Source: an uncultured Bacteroidia bacterium
GTDB taxonomy: Bacteria; Bacteroidota; Bacteroidia; Bacteroidales; UBA932
NCBI GenBank assembly: GCA_902768985.1
Contig: CACXNA010000007.1
Span: forward strand, 89,337-153,336
Direction of reading: 5' to 3'
DNA length: 64,000 nt
Part shown: positions 7,989 through 17,395 of the stretch, piece after piece
Layout: the number at the start of each line of letters is the position of its first letter
Position numbering within the stretch: the stretch's first letter is position 1
The notes under the pieces: generated by a model
The model's input: only the letters and a program-made list of their open reading frames with translations
Database searches by the model: none
Told to the model about the DNA's origin: nothing
Made by a program: the position numbers and the translations under genes

Positions 7989-8963
7989 CTACGGGCGCAC
8001 AACATTTCCCTCTGCGGTTTGGCGGATGACTATGTTGAGATACTGGCTCGCCTGCACAGGAGTCATCTCCATGATCCTCGGGCCGTATGATTCAATCCTC
8101 GGGCCGTATGATTCAATCCTCGGGCCGTATGGATTAATAATCGGACGGAAGGGATCAAGCTTCGGGCCCCGACTGATAATCTCCGACAGATTCACATTGC
8201 CGACGACGAGCTGGTCAAGGATGTCTTTATAAACGCTCGTACCGTTGTTTTCCGCGTTGAGGACGTCGGCGTCACGGAAAATCTCAGAGGCCTTTAAAGC
8301 CTGCTCGGCAGTAAGGAGCGTACCTTTCTTATCCAGGGCCCTGGCAGCTTTCTTGTCTCCTTCCAGGGCGGCGGTCATCTGCTGATAGTCCACCCACAGG
8401 TCGCGGACGAGCATCAGATCTTCAGGTGCTTCGGTCTTCCGGACATACTCGTCGGTGGTATCAATGAAGCGATCGGCCAGGCCGTTCTGCTTCTGGAGCG
8501 TGGTATAAGAAAGTGCGGCGTTCATGGTACTCTGGGCGACCTCGGGGCAAGGCATGTCGTACAGAACGGTTTCAAGGTCGTCACCGGCTTCCACCAGGGC
8601 ATTGGCCACGTTGGCGAAGACGGGGACATTGTCGTTCATCTCCTGGAGGATGCCCTCGAATTCGGGGATGCCTCCGGCCGCCTGGTTGGACATGTCCACC
8701 AGGGTGCCGAACTGGACGGCGCGGGTATACATGACCGAATAGGCCAGGACGATGCTGGATTTGTAATCCTCATCGGTCCGGAGGAGCTCCTCCATATTAT
8801 CGATCGGTTCGGTGACGACTTTGCGCGAGAAGCGGGAAGCCTTGCCGATGCTGCCGCTGGCGCTTTCCGAACTGACGGGCCAGTTGAACAGGAAAGAAGA
8901 AAGAAGGCCGACGGCGCAAAGGGCGATCAAAGTGGCCAGGATAAAAGTATTTTTCTTTTTCAT
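7989..8963 (-). CDS. Uncharacterised membrane-anchored protein with 21-bp coding repeats
   Basis: I do not recognise the family. The 324-residue product starts MKKKNTFILATLIALCAVGLL, an N-terminal anchor or signal, followed by a mainly helical extracytoplasmic region rich in acidic residues. Near the C-terminus the motif (E/N)xYGPRI repeats three times (PYGPRIE, SYGPRIE, SYGPRIM), encoded by three tandem 21-bp units at 8080-8140. The ATG at 8963 is preferred because a -7 box lies at 8994-9001 and overlaps the longer frame. It is the last of the ten co-directional genes. It may be separately promoted as well as read through from the phosphatase gene 66 bp upstream. Confidence 0.65.
   Translation of the reverse strand: MKKKNTFILATLIALCAVGLLSSFLFNWPVSSESASGSIGKASRFSRKVVTEPIDNMEELLRTDEDYKSSIVLAYSVMYTRAVQFGTLVDMSNQAAGGIPEFEGILQEMNDNVPVFANVANALVEAGDDLETVLYDMPCPEVAQSTMNAALSYTTLQKQNGLADRFIDTTDEYVRKTEAPEDLMLVRDLWVDYQQMTAALEGDKKAARALDKKGTLLTAEQALKASEIFRDADVLNAENNGTSVYKDILDQLVVGNVNLSEIISRGPKLDPFRPIINPYGPRIESYGPRIESYGPRIMEMTPVQASQYLNIVIRQTAEGNVVRP
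8078..8142. repeat. 21-bp in-frame tandem repeat
   Basis: Three near-identical units of ATCCTCGGGCCGTATGATTC type inside the preceding gene, encoding the YGPRIES heptad. This is a slippage-prone array that can expand in frame. Confidence 0.7.
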
Positions 8964-8993
8964 ACTTGATGTGGTTATAGTTAGTTCCTGATG

Positions 8994-9001
8994 CAAATAT
9001 A
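8994..9001 (-). promoter_or_regulatory. -7 box in front of the last gene of the block
   Basis: The minus strand reads TATATTTG, 30 nt above the ATG at 8963. It gives the uncharacterised membrane protein its own promoter within the ten-gene block. Confidence 0.5.
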
Positions 9002-9029
9002 CCCGCTCTTCTCCACGCTTCTGGAGGGG

Positions 9030-10655
9030 TCATTTCCGCGTGACGGACATGATGGCGATGTCGTCGGCCTGTTCGGCGCCGGCGGAGAAGCGGCACACGA
9101 CATCGTACACCGTCCGGTCATCGATCGGTTGCGGACATGCGTGCAGCAGCTCCAGCAGCGGGTCGAAGCCCAGCAGCTCATTCCGGACGTTGGCGGCTTC
9201 GGTGACGCCGTCGGTGTAGAGGATGATCTGCTCGCCGTGGTCGATCGTGGCAGTCTGCTCGGAGAAATGGAAATCGCCGTCGATGCCCAAAAGCGTATTC
9301 GTCTCCGTCAAGTCGAGCCAGCGGCACCGGCCGTCCTTGACGAGGATGGGCGGCAGATGGCCCGCGTTGCAGTACGAGAGCTGCCCCGTGGGCAGATGGA
9401 GCTGACCGATCAGTGCCGTGACGAACATCATCGAGCGGTTGTTCAACGAGAGGATGGAGTTGATCTCTTCCATGATGACGTTGGTGGTCGAGTGATGCCT
9501 GACGGCAGAGCGGAAGAGCGTGACGGCGGCGGACATGAACATCGCCGCCGGCACACCTTTCCCACTGACGTCACCGATGATGAAGGTGACATAATCGCCG
9601 TCCCGGTAGAAATCGTACAGGTCGCCCCCGATACTCCGCATCGGCACGAGCGTCGCATGGAGAGCGAGCTGGTCGTCATCTATGAAATCGTTCACCAGGA
9701 TGCCGGTCTGAATGTTCTTGGCCAGTTGCATCTCCTTCTGCATCAGCTTATGATGATTCTCAACCTGCAGGTACGCCTTCTGGTTCAGTCCGATCCGGCG
9801 GAACAAAAGGATGAGGATTACGATGCCGATGATGAGGATGAAGAGCGTGACGATGCTTCTCCATTTGATACTCTGCCAGATGACGGTGTTCGGAACGGCG
9901 ATCATCAGCTGCGTGTTGATCGGAGTCATCGTCTGCGAATAGACCAGCCAGTGCTTCCCGTCGTTCCGGAACCGCATCTCATCCTCCGGCGTCACGCTGT
10001 CGGATGAAGCGACGAGCGAGCCGTTGGTACCGTAGATGAGGCACACAGCCTCGTCGTAAGGCTTGATATCCTGCAGGATGGCTTCCATCCACTCGATCGT
10101 GAAATCGTCCCCCACGACGCCGATCAGCTTCCCCTGTCCGTCTTCTATCCGGATCGAATGGGAAGCGATCAGCGTCTGCGTGCTGGCGCCGATATACGGC
10201 TCCGACCAATAGCCGTCGCTGTCGCATTCAAGCGCACCGGCGTACCAGTCCCGGGCGTAGTAATCCAGCCCGTCGGCACCCCGGTCGGTCGTGAAGGTCT
10301 CGCCATGGAAGCGATACGTACGCGGGAGATAATTGTCCACCCTGCCGCGATAGACGCCCGGCGCGAACTTGACGAACATATTGTCAATGTTCGGATAGCG
10401 GTCGAGCATCTCGCGGGTCGCCTCCAAAATATCCTGCTCATTATCAGGGTGTTCGAGGACAAATTTCCGCATTTCGTCAGCGGCGTTGTGGAAGCCCACC
10501 AGAATATGGAAGAAATCCTTCTGCGCCAGCTGCATTTTGTATTCCACCACTTCGCGCACATGCTCCTTCTCAAGGGAAGATGAGATGGCAAACTGAACGA
10601 CCATGGCCGCCGCGATGAACAGGAAGGCGACGATGGGTAAAGTACGGAATTTCAT
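9030..10655 (-). CDS. Membrane sensor phosphatase: Cache domain + PP2C/SpoIIE (PP2C_SIG)
   Basis: A protein of 541 residues. Domains in order: an N-terminal transmembrane segment (about 5-25); a periplasmic double-Cache-like sensor (about 30-260), with helical start and the strand motifs YARDWYAGAL, YWSEPYIGAS and GVVGDDFTIEWM; a second membrane helix (about 267-286, LFILIIGIVILILLF); a short coiled linker (KEMQLAKNIQTGIL); and a SpoIIE-type serine phosphatase with GGDLYDFY (343-350), GDVSGKG (361-367), NAGHLPPIL, DGVTEA and DDIAIM. The metal-binding Asp residues look intact. It should sense a small periplasmic ligand and dephosphorylate a cytoplasmic protein, classically an anti-anti-sigma (STAS) partner, none of which is visible nearby. 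It lies in the ten-gene block, between a binding lipoprotein and a membrane protein. Confidence 0.88.
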   Translation of the reverse strand: MKFRTLPIVAFLFIAAAMVVQFAISSSLEKEHVREVVEYKMQLAQKDFFHILVGFHNAADEMRKFVLEHPDNEQDILEATREMLDRYPNIDNMFVKFAPGVYRGRVDNYLPRTYRFHGETFTTDRGADGLDYYARDWYAGALECDSDGYWSEPYIGASTQTLIASHSIRIEDGQGKLIGVVGDDFTIEWMEAILQDIKPYDEAVCLIYGTNGSLVASSDSVTPEDEMRFRNDGKHWLVYSQTMTPINTQLMIAVPNTVIWQSIKWRSIVTLFILIIGIVILILLFRRIGLNQKAYLQVENHHKLMQKEMQLAKNIQTGILVNDFIDDDQLALHATLVPMRSIGGDLYDFYRDGDYVTFIIGDVSGKGVPAAMFMSAAVTLFRSAVRHHSTTNVIMEEINSILSLNNRSMMFVTALIGQLHLPTGQLSYCNAGHLPPILVKDGRCRWLDLTETNTLLGIDGDFHFSEQTATIDHGEQIILYTDGVTEAANVRNELLGFDPLLELLHACPQPIDDRTVYDVVCRFSAGAEQADDIAIMSVTRK

Positions 10656-10686
10656 AGGGTCGAAGTGGTGTTATACGCGAATAATC

Positions 10687-11685
10687 TTAATAGCTGTCTA
10701 CGGTCATCACGGTAAGCGGAGAGTAGAACACCGGGATACCGGAGACTTTCTGGCTGGCCTGGACCGGAGAATTGGAGAGCAGGCCGTTCACGATCAGGCC
10801 CGTATTGTAGGCCATGTCCATCAGGTTCTTGTCGATGGTCATGGTCTGCAGGTGGCGCTTGATGTTGGACTGCGCCATGGCGGTATTGTCCTGGCCCGTG
10901 ATGACCGGCATGTCCGTAATGCCCGCCAGACCCAGCGCCTCGATGACTCCCTGAGCCTGATTGTCGATGGCGGCAAGCACCATATCCGGGCGATCCCCTT
11001 CATTATAGAAGGTCAGACGGTCCTGCATTTCTATCTTGGCGTCGGAAATCATCCAACTGTCAGCACTCACCTGACCGTATTCCGTCCTGTTGCTCACGAC
11101 CTGCAGTTTCCCGCTGGCGATGTAAGGATTGAGCAGTTCCATCGCGCCGTCATAATAGGCCTTGGCGTTGATGTCGGTATCCGGGCCGGCGAGGATTTCG
11201 AGGGACATGACAGGCTCGCCGCAGGAATGGAAATGGTTGAGCAGGAACTGCGCCTGCAGACGCCCTACTTCCCGCGTGTTGGCGGAGGAGATATAAGCGA
11301 CGCGGGGGTTGTCCAGGATAAAGCGGTCGTGGCATACCACCTTCACTTCGGGATGCTGCTCAAGCAGACCGGACTCGTTGATTTTCTTATAGTCGATGGC
11401 CGTCAGCACGACACACTTGGCGCCGGCATTGATGGCTTCCCGGAGCTGCTCCACCTGCTGGGCAGCACCCGCCTCCGTCTCCGGGGCGATGTAGAAAGTG
11501 GTGTTGAAGCCGTACGATGCCATCACCGTCTCGAGGTTAGACTTGTCTGTAGCCCAACGGTCAAGACTGGAAGCGTCGGGAAGCAGCACGGCTACTTTCT
11601 TCTGATTACCCTCTTTCGTGCAAGCAAGTGCCAGCAGCATCGCTGCGCCGAGGATCAAAGCTTTAGCAAAATAATTCTTTCTCAT
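10687..11685 (-). CDS. Periplasmic sugar-BP-like lipoprotein, paralogue 1
   Basis: A protein of 332 residues. Its lipoprotein signal ends LLALAC (Cys22). The rest has the fold pattern of type I periplasmic binding proteins (Peripla_BP_4/LacI-like): KVAVLLPDAS, the EQLREAINAGAKCVVLTAID repeat, AYISSANTREVGRLQAQFLL, a mid-protein helix-strand repeat, DMVLAAIDNQAQGVIEALG and PVITGQDN. It is a close paralogue of the gene at 14798-15799, with the same length and the same end (TVDSY). There is no permease or ATPase gene nearby, so a sensing or scavenging role is more likely than classical ABC import. An 80-bp leader to the ligase gene contains a short hairpin (GTGGAC/GTCCAC). Confidence 0.85.
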   Translation of the reverse strand: MRKNYFAKALILGAAMLLALACTKEGNQKKVAVLLPDASSLDRWATDKSNLETVMASYGFNTTFYIAPETEAGAAQQVEQLREAINAGAKCVVLTAIDYKKINESGLLEQHPEVKVVCHDRFILDNPRVAYISSANTREVGRLQAQFLLNHFHSCGEPVMSLEILAGPDTDINAKAYYDGAMELLNPYIASGKLQVVSNRTEYGQVSADSWMISDAKIEMQDRLTFYNEGDRPDMVLAAIDNQAQGVIEALGLAGITDMPVITGQDNTAMAQSNIKRHLQTMTIDKNLMDMAYNTGLIVNGLLSNSPVQASQKVSGIPVFYSPLTVMTVDSY

Positions 11686-11765
11686 AATTGATAAAAAAAT
11701 AGGTTGATAAAAATAATTGGTTTATTGTTTATGTGTTAATTCAGTATTTTGTGGACGGCAGTCCA

Positions 11766-13421
11766 CTAGCGCTTGTGGGGCTCGTAATAGCCGGTGAGGA
11801 TGCGGGTGTAGTAATTCCGGTCGATTTTCCCGACCACATTGATGCGCAGATGCTCACGCTCGATGCGGTATCTGTCTATGCGAAGCCCGGATGGAAGGAA
11901 CGTCCGCATGGTACTGTCCAGTCGGCAGAAGACTTCTTCTTCTGTTTCCCGGATGCCGTCTTCCAATACAACGTGCGCCGCCAGCGGACTGTTTTCTGCA
12001 GCCAACGGGCACACCAGGGCCTCTTTGACGGCAGGGTCTTCCCGCAGCCGGTTGGCGATGTCGAACAGATAAACCTTTTCTCCGCCGGGCGCAGCCACGA
12101 ACTGATTCATCCGGCCATACACGAAGAGTTTACCGCTGTCATCCATCTCTCCAATGTCCTGGGTACGGAGCCAGCCGCCTTGCAGCCTGTCCCGGTTCAT
12201 CTGAGGATTGTTGATATAGCCGATGGTCAGGGACTGGGTCTTCACCCAGATTTCTCCGCGTTGATTGGGCCCCAGTTCTTGGCCGTCTACGTCAAAAATG
12301 CCCACCGTGACGCCGGGGAAAGGAGCGCCCACACATATGACGGGGCGGGAATAATCTTTTTCGAAACCTGCGGGCGCATAGTCCACCGTGCATACGGAAA
12401 AAGTTTCACTGAGCCCGTAGCCCGAGGCAAGGGCCACACGACTGCCGCAGACTTCCAGAACATCATTGATGTGGCGCAGCGCCTCGGGCGTACAGCCTTC
12501 GCCGCCCATAACGGGAAATCGGAAAAAACTCAGGTCGGGACGGTTCCCGCTTTGGACAAGCCGGTCTATATGACGGAAGAAGTACACCCAGAACCCGCCG
12601 GGAATCACGACAACCTGCGGTTTGAAAGCAAGGATGTTCTTGATCATCTGCCGGGCCGTTGCCCGCGGATCCACATACACCGTCATTCCGCGGAATAGAG
12701 GTGCCAGCACCTCTACGAACAAGCCGGTACACACAAAGGGCGGAAGATGCCAATAAGATTTTCTCCCTTCGAGGAAAGGCGTACCGCTTTGGTTAAATGC
12801 CAGCGCATTCCGGAACATGGCAATCATCGCCTCGTCACTCATCCCAATCTGGTTGGCGGCCCTTGCACCCGACGTTCCGGAAGAGCAGAAAATGAAGGCC
12901 GCTTTCCCCGGGACGGGCTCCGCTTCCAGAGGCCCGTCGCAGGACCCGAAACGCCGGATGGCGGCATCGGCCGTCATATATTTGGCCCGCAATCGCAGGC
13001 CGAATCGCACCAGACCCAGCAGCGGCGTAGCCGGGAGAAGGACCACGTGCCGGAATTGCTCCCGCCGGAGGGTTTGCCGTATCTTTTTCTCCATCCCGTC
13101 GAACACAAAGGCGACGCGGCTCCGGCCCACCATGGCATCCAACGCCTCCGGCGAGGCCATCAGGTTGGGGAGGTTGGCGGTGACGCCCGTCATATCGGCC
13201 GCCAGCATAATATATACGAATTCCGGCAAGGCCGGGCCGAAGATAAGCAGCTCGTCTCCCGGCTCCAGTCCCATTCCCCTGATGACGCGTCCCCAAAGCT
13301 GCACCCGCTCCACCAGCGTTTGGCGGCTGATCCTGCGGCCGAAATACACAAAAGCGTCGTGGCGGTTCCTGTCAGCCAGGATACCGCTCTCCATATATTT
13401 CCACAATGTTTGATCTTTCAT
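11766..13421 (-). CDS. AMP-forming acyl-CoA synthetase/ligase family protein
   Basis: A cytoplasmic adenylate-forming enzyme of 551 residues. The ATP-binding P-loop motif appears as FCSSGTSGARAANQ (about 175-190). The core motifs GYGLSETFSV and GEIWVKTQS are visible, with WLRTQDIGEMDDSGKLFVYGR (hinge Asp/Arg region), and the catalytic Lys lies in NVVGKIDRNYY near the C-terminus. It should activate a carboxylic acid as acyl-AMP and transfer it to CoA or another acceptor; the acid cannot be read from the sequence. Its start is 3 nt after the stop of the adjacent alpha/beta hydrolase, so the two are surely cotranscribed. A hydrolase releasing an acid next to a ligase activating it is a natural pair. 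The P-loop lacks the usual PK after SGxT. Confidence 0.85.
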   Translation of the reverse strand: MKDQTLWKYMESGILADRNRHDAFVYFGRRISRQTLVERVQLWGRVIRGMGLEPGDELLIFGPALPEFVYIMLAADMTGVTANLPNLMASPEALDAMVGRSRVAFVFDGMEKKIRQTLRREQFRHVVLLPATPLLGLVRFGLRLRAKYMTADAAIRRFGSCDGPLEAEPVPGKAAFIFCSSGTSGARAANQIGMSDEAMIAMFRNALAFNQSGTPFLEGRKSYWHLPPFVCTGLFVEVLAPLFRGMTVYVDPRATARQMIKNILAFKPQVVVIPGGFWVYFFRHIDRLVQSGNRPDLSFFRFPVMGGEGCTPEALRHINDVLEVCGSRVALASGYGLSETFSVCTVDYAPAGFEKDYSRPVICVGAPFPGVTVGIFDVDGQELGPNQRGEIWVKTQSLTIGYINNPQMNRDRLQGGWLRTQDIGEMDDSGKLFVYGRMNQFVAAPGGEKVYLFDIANRLREDPAVKEALVCPLAAENSPLAAHVVLEDGIRETEEEVFCRLDSTMRTFLPSGLRIDRYRIEREHLRINVVGKIDRNYYTRILTGYYEPHKR

Positions 13422-13424
13422 AGG

Positions 13425-14786
13425 CTATTGGACGGATTTGTTCAGCTTGCACATATCTTCGGGATTCTGGACAAAAGCCATGATGACTTGTTCCACAAAG
13501 GCAATGATAAAATGCGGATTCATGCCGCCACGGGGCAAAAAGCGCCAGGAAGGAACGGACAGCATATGCACCCTGGCATTCCGCCCCTCGTTGCTGATGG
13601 TCCGGTACAGATCGTAGACCATTTCGAACGGAATCATGCCATCCTCCGGACTGTGGGCGATGTAAAGGGAATGAGCGGGCGTCCAGCCTTCCACATCGTT
13701 GTGTTTCCTGAGGCAGGAGAACCATGCACGGACTTTGGGGCTGTCCAGGTCCACCTCCCCGTCGGCCGAAAGCATGTCCGGCGCTACAAGCTGGTCAAAA
13801 GAATTCATCTTTTTGACCACCGGGTCCGTAAACTGAGGATAGTAAAGACTGATGGCATCGAGGAAAGAAATCTCCTTTCCATCCACCTGGAATTTGGTGT
13901 CCATATACCATCCCGGCACAAAGTCCCGGGGCCGATATCCGCCCAGCTGTTCCGGGCTGAAGGCTTGGAAATACCCCACAAGCGGAATGTGGCCCATAAA
14001 AATGAGTTCCGGATGGTGATACGTGTATTTGACCAGTTCCGGCAGGAAAATGGCGCCTTCTGCGACAAAAGTAGACCGCAGCCTCAAGGTCTCTTTGAAC
14101 CATTGCGGCGCCTCGGTGTCGTACCACTTGGCAAATAGCAGCGCGGGGAAGGCGCCCTGTGAACTGCCCCAGTTGGTGGTATATCCATTCGGATCCAGGG
14201 TAACCCCGCGCTGTTGCATAAGCTCCAGCGCTGCAACGGTACAGTCGGCCAGCTGGCGGGCCATATGGAGGGCCGATCCGCCGCCATCGGGCTCAACCCC
14301 GTGATTGATGCCCCATTTCTGCAGATCCGGCTCAATGACGGCAGAATCCCACAGGGCTTTGAGCGGCATGAACATCAGGTTTTGGGACGGCGCCCACTCC
14401 GGGTAAAAGAACGCCTGGTGCGTATGGAGCGAGATGGTTTTCACCGCATTGGGAATACCTTCTTCCTTGTTGCCCGGGAACGTTACCCGGCCCGACAGGA
14501 TGATTTCCCGTCCATCCACCGCCTGGCTGCGGTAGGTAAAAGTATAGCTTTTGATTTCCCAGCAGCCTTTGGAGAACCGTTTGTTCAGTCCACGCCGGTG
14601 ATGACGCACCTTGGCCTTCAAGAGCGCATTGAAGCACGGCACGGCTATAGGCTTGATACTCTTAAGCAAAGCCGTGAACGAGGGCGCCCCCAGGGCGTCC
14701 ACAAATTCATCGGGGGTATAATGTTTCTCCCCCAGAATATCCACCAGGCTCTGCCGGGAGAGTTCCCACTGTCCTTCTGTCCACAT
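13425..14786 (-). CDS. Alpha/beta hydrolase, secretory-lipase-like, without signal peptide
   Basis: A protein of 453 residues with an alpha/beta-hydrolase core. The nucleophile elbow is WGSSQGAFPAL (GxSxG, about residue 207), the acid position is probably within HSPEDGMIPFEMV, and a C-terminal His lies in GGMNPHFI. The overall plan (an N-terminal cap, then the SQG elbow, then the D.MIP region) resembles the paralogous lipoprotein hydrolase at 15821-17383 and the fungal/bacterial secretory lipase family. No signal peptide is present, so it is likely cytoplasmic, which fits with the ligase 3 nt downstream. Substrate unknown: an ester or amide of a carboxylic acid is plausible. Confidence 0.78.
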   Translation of the reverse strand: MWTEGQWELSRQSLVDILGEKHYTPDEFVDALGAPSFTALLKSIKPIAVPCFNALLKAKVRHHRRGLNKRFSKGCWEIKSYTFTYRSQAVDGREIILSGRVTFPGNKEEGIPNAVKTISLHTHQAFFYPEWAPSQNLMFMPLKALWDSAVIEPDLQKWGINHGVEPDGGGSALHMARQLADCTVAALELMQQRGVTLDPNGYTTNWGSSQGAFPALLFAKWYDTEAPQWFKETLRLRSTFVAEGAIFLPELVKYTYHHPELIFMGHIPLVGYFQAFSPEQLGGYRPRDFVPGWYMDTKFQVDGKEISFLDAISLYYPQFTDPVVKKMNSFDQLVAPDMLSADGEVDLDSPKVRAWFSCLRKHNDVEGWTPAHSLYIAHSPEDGMIPFEMVYDLYRTISNEGRNARVHMLSVPSWRFLPRGGMNPHFIIAFVEQVIMAFVQNPEDMCKLNKSVQ

Positions 14787-14797
14787 GATATGCGATG

Positions 14798-15799
14798 CTA
14801 ATAACTGTCGACGGTCTTCAGCGTGACCTTGGAGTAGAGCACCGGGATGCCGGAGATGCTCTGGCTGGTCTGGACCGGGGCGTTGGCGATGAGGCTGTTG
14901 ATGATCATCGCGGTGTTGTAGGCCATATCCTGCAGGTTCTTGTCGATGGTCATGGCCTGCTTGCCGTGCTTTATGTTGGACATCGCCATGGCGGTATTGT
15001 CCTGGCCGGTGATGACCGGCATATCCGTAATGCCCGCCAGGCCCAGCGCCTCGATGGCGCCCTCGGCCAGGTTGTCATTGGCCGCAAGGATCATGTCCGG
15101 ACGCTCGCCCGCCCCGTAGCTGGCCAGGCGATCCTGCATGGCCTTCTTGCCGTCGGCGATCAGCCAGCTGTCGGACTTCACCTGAGCGTACGTCGTCTTG
15201 CCGCTCTTGACCACCAGCTGACCACTGTCGATATACTTTTTGAGATAGTCGTAGGCGCCCTCAAAATAATCCTTGGCGTTGACGTCGTTCTCGGGACCCT
15301 CCAGGAACTCAATCGTCATGGAAGTGGCACCGGAAGCATGGAAATGGTTGAGCAGGAACAGCGCCTGCATCCGCCCGATCTCCTTCGTGTCGGTGGAAGA
15401 GATATAGGCAATGTTGGGATTGTCCAGCACAAAGCGGTCATGGCAGACGACCTTGACCTCGGGATGCTTCGCAAGCAGCCCGGACTCGTTGATCTTCTTG
15501 TAGTCGATGGACGTCAGCACGATAAACCGCGCACCGACCTGGATGGCCTCGCGGAGCTGCTCCACCTGCTGCGCCGCACCCGCCTCCGACTCCGGAGCCT
15601 CGTAGAACGTCGTATTGAAGCCATACTTGGCCATAACCGTCTCCAGGTTTGCCTTGTCGGTGGTCCAACGGTCGATAATGGAAGCATCAGGAAGCAGCAC
15701 CGCCACTTTCTTCTCGTTGCTGTTGTCCTTGGTGCACGCCAGCGCCAGCAGCGCCACGGCGGTAAGGACGAAAACTTTAGCTAAACCATTCTTTTTCAT
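14798..15799 (-). CDS. Periplasmic sugar-BP-like lipoprotein, paralogue 2
   Basis: A lipoprotein of 333 residues (signal ending LLALAC, Cys22). It aligns end to end with the protein at 10687-11685: VAVLLPDAS, NLETVMAKYGFNTTFYEAPE, DYKKINESGLLAKHPEVKVV, ITDMPVITGQDNTAMA and the C-terminal VKTVDSY. The two copies sit in one block separated only by the hydrolase and ligase genes, which indicates a local duplication followed by divergence in ligand specificity. The fold is type I periplasmic binding protein. It starts 21 nt below the stop of the lipoprotein hydrolase. Confidence 0.85.
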   Translation of the reverse strand: MKKNGLAKVFVLTAVALLALACTKDNSNEKKVAVLLPDASIIDRWTTDKANLETVMAKYGFNTTFYEAPESEAGAAQQVEQLREAIQVGARFIVLTSIDYKKINESGLLAKHPEVKVVCHDRFVLDNPNIAYISSTDTKEIGRMQALFLLNHFHASGATSMTIEFLEGPENDVNAKDYFEGAYDYLKKYIDSGQLVVKSGKTTYAQVKSDSWLIADGKKAMQDRLASYGAGERPDMILAANDNLAEGAIEALGLAGITDMPVITGQDNTAMAMSNIKHGKQAMTIDKNLQDMAYNTAMIINSLIANAPVQTSQSISGIPVLYSKVTLKTVDSY

Positions 15800-15820
15800 A
15801 TACTTAATGGGGTAAAAAAT

Positions 15821-17383
15821 CTACAGTTTCTTATGGATAGACGTCCACTTGCCGGAGAGGATATCGTTGGTATAGGAACCGCTGTACGAGATCATGAATT
15901 GGACGCCGGCAGCCTTATGGTAGTACGTTGTGGCCTTGGTGAGCAGATAAGAAGAATAATTCCTGCTCGCCGTATCCCACATCTCATGCACGGTCTCCAG
16001 GTTCGAGTAAGGAACCACCTCGTCCGTCTCCGAATGGAAGAAGGTGAGGCCGCCGCTCTGCGGAGGAAGCCATCCGTCCGCGCACAGGCTGTTCTCTTCC
16101 ATGCACTGCTCGAAGGCGCGCACCTTTTCGGACGGGATATCGGAGGGAATCGTGCCGCTTCTGAAGTACTCCACAAGGGAAGGCTTGAGGCACATCTCGA
16201 TGGGGACGTAGTTCATGCCGTTGCAGTTGCTCAGGTCCAGTTTCAGACTGGAGTTGCCGGCATTGTTTGCATTGTACGGGAGATATTCCCGCCGGCTTTC
16301 GGACCAGCAATACACTTTGAAGCCGCTGTTGCTGCTCTGGGAGATCGCCAGGAATTTCTTGTGGATATCAGCGGTACTCATGGACATGTCCGCCAGCCAG
16401 TTGAAGATACCCGTTTGTACGAACTCGGGCGTGCAGAAATCATCATAAGTGCAACCCAGCGCCCTGAGACGGGGATTCGTATCCACCGCACCCTTCAGCA
16501 GGAGGGCGGCAGCGACGGGCATGAACAGTTTTCCGATCTCCACATACTTGCCCACCGTGGACATCGGGTCGTACGGACCGTCCCCGCAAACGGCACCTGC
16601 CAGGCGAAGGCCGCTCTCACGGTTCTCCTGACAGTAACGATACACACCGGCCGCCACGGCGCCGCCCTGGGAATACCCCACGGCCACCGACTTCCAGTTG
16701 TCCGCCAGCTTCATCTTTTCCTTTTCATACCAGGCAATGCCGGCCTTCGCGCCGTCCACTACCTGCCGGGCGGTAGCCTCGCGGTTCAGATAGGGGTGGT
16801 TGCGGGATTTGGTGGCGCCGTAGCCCTCATAATCGGGAAGGATAACCAGGGCTTTCTGGCTCAGGGGATTGGCAAAACAGGCCAGCAGATTGGCATCACT
16901 GGTGATCCCCAGATTGGAGAAATTGCTGGGGCGTTCCGCATCGGAAGTGATGGTGAGATGGCAGCCGATCACCACATTGCCGGGCCGCTGTTCCGTGAAA
17001 GGGACATAAGGCCAGACCAGCAGTTCGGAGCACATGATCTCCTCGCCCGTCGCGCTGAGCGTCTTATAGCGAAGCGTAGTCCAGGCATAGGCCATCGTGG
17101 CGCTGGAACCGCTGTCCTCAGCCTTGGTCTGGCCACCTTGTGACTGCTTCAGCAGGTCGGAATAATAGCCGTACAAAGACTCGTCATATTCCCCGTTGCG
17201 GGCCGTGGCATCCTGCAGGATTTTGGAGTAGAACTCCTCCAGCGGGATGGTGCCGGAATCCACGACAGACACCTGAGAAAGGTCGTACAGGCCGTCGTCG
17301 TACGTCTCCGGGTCAGGAGTCTTCCCGCAGGACACGGCCAGAGCCAGGGAGATTATTGCCAAAAAGGGTAAAATCCGTTTCAT
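15821..17383 (-). CDS. Lipoprotein alpha/beta hydrolase (secretory-lipase-like)
   Basis: A protein of 520 residues. The lipoprotein signal ends in ALAVSC (Cys19). The catalytic elbow is GYSQGGAVAAG within VAVGYSQGG (about residue 245); preceding features GCHLTITSDAE and LPDYEGYGATKSR match the secretory lipase (LIP) pattern, and the C-terminal FFHSETDEVVPYSN holds the likely Asp of the triad. It is placed at the cell surface or periplasm and would cleave esters there. It lies between the C13 fusion (12 nt) and binding lipoprotein 2 (21 nt), so one transcript would produce a hydrolase and a binding protein, perhaps for its product. Confidence 0.82.
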   Translation of the reverse strand: MKRILPFLAIISLALAVSCGKTPDPETYDDGLYDLSQVSVVDSGTIPLEEFYSKILQDATARNGEYDESLYGYYSDLLKQSQGGQTKAEDSGSSATMAYAWTTLRYKTLSATGEEIMCSELLVWPYVPFTEQRPGNVVIGCHLTITSDAERPSNFSNLGITSDANLLACFANPLSQKALVILPDYEGYGATKSRNHPYLNREATARQVVDGAKAGIAWYEKEKMKLADNWKSVAVGYSQGGAVAAGVYRYCQENRESGLRLAGAVCGDGPYDPMSTVGKYVEIGKLFMPVAAALLLKGAVDTNPRLRALGCTYDDFCTPEFVQTGIFNWLADMSMSTADIHKKFLAISQSSNSGFKVYCWSESRREYLPYNANNAGNSSLKLDLSNCNGMNYVPIEMCLKPSLVEYFRSGTIPSDIPSEKVRAFEQCMEENSLCADGWLPPQSGGLTFFHSETDEVVPYSNLETVHEMWDTASRNYSSYLLTKATTYYHKAAGVQFMISYSGSYTNDILSGKWTSIHKKL

Positions 17384-17395
17384 CTTCTGTTAGTG

